Below are positions 12,424 through 17,500 of a DNA stretch of 17,500 nucleotides, piece after piece. Origin of the DNA: an uncultured Collinsella sp. GTDB lineage: Bacteria; Actinomycetota; Coriobacteriia; Coriobacteriales; Coriobacteriaceae. Both the position numbers and the translations under genes were made by a program. Where the stretch lies: positions 1 to 17,500 of the forward strand of contig CALBOJ010000027.1 of the NCBI GenBank assembly GCA_937896835.1. Direction: 5' to 3'. The notes under the pieces are model-generated. The model was not told where the DNA came from and did not search any database. It was given only the letters and a program-made list of their open reading frames with translations. Numbering within the stretch: the stretch's first letter is position 1; every line of letters starts with the position of its first letter.

Positions 12424-15198
12424 GTGAGTCTCGGCAGCAAACTATCCGATGCAAAGGTTTCCTTTGCAATCTTTAAACGCGACATCAAGCGATTGATCGT
12501 GAACCCCGTCGCCCTGGTGGTTACCCTGGGCGTGTGCGTTATTCCCTCGCTGTATGCCTGGTACAACATCGTGGCCAACTGGGATCCGTACGGAAACACC
12601 CAGGGTATCAAGATTGCCATCGCCAACAACGATCAAGGCACCCAGAATGACTTGGTGGGCGAGCTCAACGCAGGCGATAAGGTGGTCGACCAGCTCAAGG
12701 AGAACGACCAGCTTGGCTGGACCTTCGTCGACTCGGCGGCAGATGCCAAAGAGGGCGTCGAAAGTGGCGAATACTATGCTGCCATCGTGATCCCCAAGAA
12801 CTTCTCTGACAATCTCGTCTCGATGCTCGATGGCAATTACCATCAGCCTAAGCTGACCTATTACGTCAACGAGAAAAAGAGCGCCATTGCGCCCAAGGTC
12901 ACCGATACCGGTGCCAACACCATCGAGGAGCAGATCAACTCGGAGTTTGTCTCCACGGTGGGCGAGACCGTAGCGGGCATCGCCAAGGATGCCGGCATCG
13001 ATTTAAAGGACAAGGCAACCCAGACTCAGGACTCGCTGACAAGTTCGGTGTCCGAGGCATCCGACACCTTGGGTGAGGTGCGCGATTCGATTGGCGATAT
13101 GAATGCCGCCATCGATAAGACGAGTGGCGCTATCGCCTCGGCTGATGCGGCGCTTGCCGGCTTGCAAGGTCAGGCACCGTCGCTGACGCAGGCAATCTCC
13201 CAGGGCAACGACCTGCTGGGCGAGGCTCGCGCCACGGCGGGCAACTCTATCACCTCGCTCTCCAAGGCACTCTCGGAAGGTAGCCTTGCACTCACCAAGA
13301 CGTCAGCCTCCGCGAACGCTGCGATTGGCAAGCTAACGGGTACGGTCACATCTACGACCACCCGCATCGACAACTCGCTCGAGTCTCTCCAGGCGACGAT
13401 CGATCACAATAAGGCCGTTATCGGGCACTTGGAGATTCTCGTTAATGACACGTCGACAGGTTCCGAGGAAATTGACGCGCGCATTGTATCGACCATCGAT
13501 TCGCTTCGCGAGCAAAACCAGAAGCTGCAGAGCATCAAGGATGGCCTTTCTGCACAGTCGAGCGCCATGGCAAACGACGCTACGGCAATCTCGAACGCGA
13601 GCAACGCACTCAACACGGCAATTCAGACCGGTACGGCTAGCCTCGGTCAGGCTCAGACCGATCTGGGTCAGAACGCACTTCCGAAGGCTTCGAGCGCGCT
13701 TGACTCCTTTGCCGCCGTTTCGGGCGATTTGACCGGCATTGTGTCGGGCATGACCCCCACGATAGCGAGCGCGCGCGGCACGCTGGCGCAGCTCGACGCC
13801 ACGCTCAAGCAGGCAAAGACCACGCTGTCCCAAACCGACGCCTCCCTTGCCAAGGTTCAGGACAAGCTCGCGACCGCCGCCAATGACATTGCGGCGCTGC
13901 AGACCTCTGAGTCTATGGGCGAGTTAGCCGACCTCATGGACGTCGACGTCAATGACGTGGCAGATTTCATGGCATCTCCGGTTGAGCTGACGTCCAAGTC
14001 GATCTATCCGGTCAAGAGCTTTGGCTCGGGCATTGCCCCGTTCTATACCAACCTGGCGCTTTGGGTGGGCGGCTACGTGCTCATCGCCATCTACAAACTC
14101 GAGGTCGACCGCGAGGGCATCGGTAGCTTTACGGCGCGTCAGGGCTACTTTGGCCGCTGGCTGCTGCTGGTGATCCTGGGCGCGTTCCAGGCCATTATCG
14201 TTACGGTGGGCGACCTGGTCATTGGCGTTCAGTGCGTCAATCCGCTGCTCTTTGTGCTGGGCGGCATCGCTATCTCGTTCACCTACGTCAACATCATCTA
14301 TGCGCTGTCCACCACCTTTAAGCATATCGGTAAAGCCATTGGCGTCATCCTCGTCATTGTGCAGATTCCCGGCTCGTCGGGCATGTATCCCATCGAGATG
14401 ATGCCAGGTTTCTTCCAATGGCTGCATCCGCTGCTGCCCTTCACCTATGGCATCAACCTGCTGCGCGAGACCGTCGGTGGCATGTATTCGTTCAACTACC
14501 TGTTCAACCTGTGCATCCTGGGCGTGTTCCTTATCATCGCGCTCTTTATCGGTCTGCAGCTGCGCCCGTTGCTGCTCAACCTCAACCTGCTCTTTGATAA
14601 GCAGCTTTCCACGACGGGCCTTATGATCTGCGAGTCCAACGACCTGCCGCGCCAGCGCTATTCGCTGCGCACGGCCATGCGCGTCATGCTCGATTCGGAT
14701 TCGTACCGTCGCGAGCTGCTCGATCATGCCGTGGCGTTTGAGCATCGCTACCCGTACTACATCAAGGGCGGTTTTGCCGCCGTGGTAGGCGTGCAGGTTC
14801 TGCTCTTTGTGCTTTCGACGGTGCTCGATATCGACAATAACGGCAAGATCATCCTACTCGTTATCTGGATCATTTCGGTTATCGCCATCTGCGGCTGGCT
14901 CATCAACATCGAGTACATCCGTGCGAGCCTTAATACCCAGATGCGTATCTCGGCGCTTTCGGACGAGGACCTTCGCCGCGAGATGCGCGAGCACACGGCT
15001 GCCATCCCTGCCGCCCGTCGCATGCTTGGTCTCAACGCCAGCGAGCGTGGCGCCAAGGGAGGCGAACAGCCTACGAGCCGTCTGTCGCATATCGGTGCGC
15101 ATCGTAAGGCTCAAGATGCCGACGGCGCTGACAACGTAAACGGAAACGACGGGGACACCACCTCGCTTGGCAAGCACTCTAAAGGAGGTGAGGCATAA
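12424..15198 (+). CDS. YhgE/Pip-family membrane protein with extra C-terminal membrane domain
   Basis: A large envelope protein of the YhgE/Pip family (ABC-2-like membrane type; relatives include the Lactococcus phage-infection protein and type VII secretion EsaA). I prefer GTG 12424 (924 residues), because AGGATGGATGG ends seven bases before it; the in-frame ATG at 12409 lies within that signal. One membrane segment (about 25-45) precedes the family motif WDPYGNT (53-59). A long external Ser/Ala/Asp-rich, probably coiled-coil region follows to about 530. Then about five membrane segments (about 535-720) include GSSGMYPIEMMPGFFQWLHPLLPFTYG. Unlike its neighbour, it continues for about 190 residues with two more membrane segments (about 783-801 and 809-827) and a charged tail. 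Substrate unknown. Confidence 0.9.
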   Translation: MSLGSKLSDAKVSFAIFKRDIKRLIVNPVALVVTLGVCVIPSLYAWYNIVANWDPYGNTQGIKIAIANNDQGTQNDLVGELNAGDKVVDQLKENDQLGWTFVDSAADAKEGVESGEYYAAIVIPKNFSDNLVSMLDGNYHQPKLTYYVNEKKSAIAPKVTDTGANTIEEQINSEFVSTVGETVAGIAKDAGIDLKDKATQTQDSLTSSVSEASDTLGEVRDSIGDMNAAIDKTSGAIASADAALAGLQGQAPSLTQAISQGNDLLGEARATAGNSITSLSKALSEGSLALTKTSASANAAIGKLTGTVTSTTTRIDNSLESLQATIDHNKAVIGHLEILVNDTSTGSEEIDARIVSTIDSLREQNQKLQSIKDGLSAQSSAMANDATAISNASNALNTAIQTGTASLGQAQTDLGQNALPKASSALDSFAAVSGDLTGIVSGMTPTIASARGTLAQLDATLKQAKTTLSQTDASLAKVQDKLATAANDIAALQTSESMGELADLMDVDVNDVADFMASPVELTSKSIYPVKSFGSGIAPFYTNLALWVGGYVLIAIYKLEVDREGIGSFTARQGYFGRWLLLVILGAFQAIIVTVGDLVIGVQCVNPLLFVLGGIAISFTYVNIIYALSTTFKHIGKAIGVILVIVQIPGSSGMYPIEMMPGFFQWLHPLLPFTYGINLLRETVGGMYSFNYLFNLCILGVFLIIALFIGLQLRPLLLNLNLLFDKQLSTTGLMICESNDLPRQRYSLRTAMRVMLDSDSYRRELLDHAVAFEHRYPYYIKGGFAAVVGVQVLLFVLSTVLDIDNNGKIILLVIWIISVIAICGWLINIEYIRASLNTQMRISALSDEDLRREMREHTAAIPAARRMLGLNASERGAKGGEQPTSRLSHIGAHRKAQDADGADNVNGNDGDTTSLGKHSKGGEA

Positions 15199-17388
15199 AT
15201 GAAAAACATCCTGCACCTGTTTAAGCGCGATGTCCAAAACGTGTCTCGCTCCGTGATCGGCATGGTCGTCGTGATGGGCCTGATCATCGTGCCATGTCTC
15301 TATGCATGGTTTAACATCGCCGGAAGCTGGGATCCGTACGGCAACACCGGCAACCTTAAGATCGCCGTGGTCAACACTGATGAGGGTTACGAGAGCGATC
15401 TGATTCCCGTCGAGGTCAACGTGGGCGAAAACGTAACCGCCACCCTGCGCGGCAACGAGAACTTCGACTGGGTTGTGCTCAACGATCGCGATAAGGCGAT
15501 TGAGGGCGTTAAGTCGGGCGCGTACTACGCTGCCGTCGTTATCCCTAAAACGTTTAGCGCCGACATGATGACGCTTTTCTCGACCGAGGTGAAGCACGCC
15601 GATATCGAGTTCTACGAGAACCAGAAGGCCAACGCCATCGCACAGATCGTGACCGAGAAAGGCTCGAGCGCCGTCCAGAGTCAGGTCAACGAGACCTTTA
15701 CCGAAACCATTACGAGCATCGGTCTTAAAACCGTGTCCAGCCTGCTCGACTATATGAGCACCGACCAGGTGAGCAACTTTATCGCCAATCTTTCCTCTGC
15801 GCTGGGCGATTCGGTCGAGGACCTGCAGGACGTTCAGGCGAGTGCGACGTCGCTCGCGGGCATTTTGAGCTCTACGTCCGATTCACTGACATCGGCGGGC
15901 GGCATGCTCAAGCAGACGGGCACTGTTGATGAGTCGACGAAGCAGCTGATGGAGCACGCAAAGAGCGGTGTGAGCGATTCCGAGGAAGCGCTCAAGGCAG
16001 CCAACGACGCCATCAACACCGCGATCGACGGAAGCGCGGGCTCATTCGACAACGTGTCCGCCGAGCTTGCGAAGGCATTCGATGCCGCGAATCAGCATGT
16101 TTACCTTACGGTGTCTCAGCTCAACGAAGCCGCAGCGGCGCTCAATACGCGTGCTGACGATATCGATGCGATGGCCGATCAGCTCCGCAACCTTGCCGAC
16201 CAGGTGAGTGATGACAAGCTCAAAGACGGTCTCGAGTCCGCTGCGACGTCGCTGGGCAGAATTGCCGTGGAGTACCGCAACAATGCGAAGGACCTGACGG
16301 CGACCGCAAAGTCCCTTTCGGACGGCATGGCGGAGGTCAACAACTCGCGTGCCGAGGTCGACCAGGCCATCGCCGATGCCAAGGCGGGTATCTCGGGAGC
16401 CAAGTCCGACTACGATTCCACGTTCTCGGTTAAGGCCAAGGAGCTCAAGAAGACCATTTCGGGCGTTCTGGATTCCCTGAACGGTATCTCGGGTGACTTG
16501 GATAGCGCTGTGAGCGGTCTGACCGACGCCTCTGGCTCGCTCGCAAAGGGCCTCTCCAAGGCTGCGACGCTGGTCAACAAGGCTTCTGATCAGTTGGGCG
16601 AGGCGTCGGACAAGATCAGCGCTTTTAAGGACGAGCTTGATAGCGCTCTGATGTCGGGTGACCTGGCCATGATTAAGACAATGATTGGCAACGACCCCGA
16701 GGGCCTCGCCGTGTCGCTTTCCGGCCCCGTCGCGCTCGACCGCAAACCGGTCTATCCGATCCGCAACTACGGTTCGGCCATGGCACCGTTCTACACGATT
16801 CTGTCGCTGTGGGTGGGCTCGATTGTACTGGCGGCCATGATGAAGGTCTCGGTTGACGATGAGCTCATCAACGAGCTGATCCCCGTGCGCCTGCACGAGA
16901 TCTACCTGGGCCGCTACCTGTTCTTTGGAGGTCTGGCCCTGCTGCAGGCGACACTCGTGTGCGCGGGCGACATCCTGTTCTTTGGCATTCAGTGCGACAA
17001 CCCGCTGCAATTTGTGCTGGCGGGTTGGGTCGCGAGTCTCGTGTTCTCCAATATCGTCTACACGCTTACGGTTTCGTTTGGCGATATCGGCAAGGCGCTC
17101 GCCGTCGTGCTGTTGGTTATGCAGGTCGGCGGTTCGGGCGGTACGTTCCCCATCGAGATGACCGGCCCTGTGTTCCAGGCGATCTATCCGTTCCTGCCGT
17201 TCACCCACGGCATCAACGCCATGCATGCCGCCATGGCTGGCGCCTACCATATGGAGTACTGGATTGAGCTAGGCATTCTGGCGAGCTATCTGATTCCGTC
17301 GCTGGCACTGGGCGTCGTCTTCCGCCGCCCGGTCATCAAAGCCAACGACTGGATCATCGAAAAGCTGGAATCAACAAAGCTTATCTAG
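15199..17388 (+). CDS. YhgE/Pip-family membrane protein, second of a tandem pair
   Basis: A 729-residue paralogue of the preceding protein. Its ATG directly follows the upstream stop codon, and a near-perfect AAAGGAGGTGA (15181-15191) lies inside the end of the upstream gene, so the two are co-translated. One membrane segment (about 19-38) precedes WDPYGNT (44-50). The external region (about 60-520) is rich in Ser, Ala, Asp and Lys with heptad-like spacing, suggesting a long helical rod. The C-terminal part (about 527-712) has about five membrane segments, with GSGGTFPIEMTGPVFQAIYPFLPFTHGINAMH matching the paralogue. It ends soon after the last segment (EKLESTKLI). A heteromeric complex with the first protein is plausible but inferred. 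No ABC ATPase or WXG100 gene is visible. Confidence 0.9.
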   Translation: MKNILHLFKRDVQNVSRSVIGMVVVMGLIIVPCLYAWFNIAGSWDPYGNTGNLKIAVVNTDEGYESDLIPVEVNVGENVTATLRGNENFDWVVLNDRDKAIEGVKSGAYYAAVVIPKTFSADMMTLFSTEVKHADIEFYENQKANAIAQIVTEKGSSAVQSQVNETFTETITSIGLKTVSSLLDYMSTDQVSNFIANLSSALGDSVEDLQDVQASATSLAGILSSTSDSLTSAGGMLKQTGTVDESTKQLMEHAKSGVSDSEEALKAANDAINTAIDGSAGSFDNVSAELAKAFDAANQHVYLTVSQLNEAAAALNTRADDIDAMADQLRNLADQVSDDKLKDGLESAATSLGRIAVEYRNNAKDLTATAKSLSDGMAEVNNSRAEVDQAIADAKAGISGAKSDYDSTFSVKAKELKKTISGVLDSLNGISGDLDSAVSGLTDASGSLAKGLSKAATLVNKASDQLGEASDKISAFKDELDSALMSGDLAMIKTMIGNDPEGLAVSLSGPVALDRKPVYPIRNYGSAMAPFYTILSLWVGSIVLAAMMKVSVDDELINELIPVRLHEIYLGRYLFFGGLALLQATLVCAGDILFFGIQCDNPLQFVLAGWVASLVFSNIVYTLTVSFGDIGKALAVVLLVMQVGGSGGTFPIEMTGPVFQAIYPFLPFTHGINAMHAAMAGAYHMEYWIELGILASYLIPSLALGVVFRRPVIKANDWIIEKLESTKLI

Positions 17389-17445
17389 TACAGCAACGTT
17401 AACGCCGATGCAGCGCTAATGCCAGCGAGCGAGCCGCATTTGCGC

Positions 17446-17460
17446 CAAGGTGACGTGAAA
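17446..17460 (-). repeat. 15-base word shared, inverted, with the htpG 3' element
   Basis: CAAGGTGACGTGAAA at 17446-17460 is the exact reverse complement of 12092-12106. In both places GAGCGAG lies nearby on the same side of the word, directly adjacent in the first case and 12 bases off in the second. Both copies are in gene 3' regions, which suggests a family of noncoding elements. Confidence 0.45.
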
Positions 17461-17463
17461 TGA

Positions 17464-17492
17464 AAGGGCGCTGACCTTCTGGTCGCGCCCTT
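17464..17492 (+). terminator. Probable terminator of the YhgE/Pip operon
   Basis: AAGGGCGC (17464-17471) pairs with GCGCCCTT (17485-17492). After one bulged T, GACC pairs with GGTC around a TTCT loop, giving 12 base pairs in total. It lies about 75 bases after the last stop codon. The sequence after it (GAAATTGA) is only weakly T-rich and the window ends, so strength cannot be judged. Confidence 0.55.
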
Positions 17493-17500
17493 GAAATTGA

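Overview
This window is about 17.5 kb of roughly 60% GC chromosomal DNA. The G/C-ending codon use, the gene content and the short palindromic intergenic repeats fit a high-GC Gram-positive of the Coriobacteriia, Collinsella-like. That assignment is an inference from recognition, not from a search. Nothing in the coding part looks like a recent mobile insertion: there is no transposase, integrase, phage gene or CRISPR array.

Layout, left to right. (1) The 3' end of a tRNA-Ser with its terminator (1-92). (2) A cell-wall block: a D,D-carboxypeptidase on the minus strand (183-1523), divergent from a VanR/VanS-like two-component pair (1721-3680). (3) A phosphate block: a lone pstB (3784-4659), then a PhoB/PhoP-type regulator and a PhoR-type kinase (4724-6880), ending at a hairpin. 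No pstS, pstC, pstA or phoU is visible. (4) A capsule-control block: Wzz/YveK-like adaptor, bacterial tyrosine kinase and PHP-type tyrosine phosphatase (7076-9140), with no polymer-synthesis genes in view, then a GNAT acetyltransferase (9180-9680). (5) htpG (9883-11907), with a terminator-like hairpin in its leader. (6) A gene-free, palindrome-rich interval (11908-12423). (7) Two adjacent YhgE/Pip-family membrane proteins (12424-17388), the first carrying a C-terminal extension with two further membrane segments.

How it works together. Most genes belong to envelope maintenance and sensing: peptidoglycan trimming with a glycopeptide-type sensor pair, phosphate uptake and its sensor pair, tyrosine phosphorylation control of a surface polymer, and large export-type membrane proteins. 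The divergent carboxypeptidase/VanRS-like arrangement suggests the sensor pair controls D-Ala-D-Ala trimming. A direct repeat with 11-bp spacing lies in their shared intergenic region.

Most worth a second look: the carboxypeptidase/VanRS-like unit with an almost loop-less sensor kinase; the stand-alone kinase/phosphatase cassette; the hairpin in the htpG leader; the dense palindrome interval, including a perfect 20-bp-arm inverted repeat and a 98-nt multi-branched element that shares a 15-nt word with the end of the window; and the fused tail on the first YhgE/Pip protein. I found no convincing wholly new system. These are the parts that known families do not fully explain.
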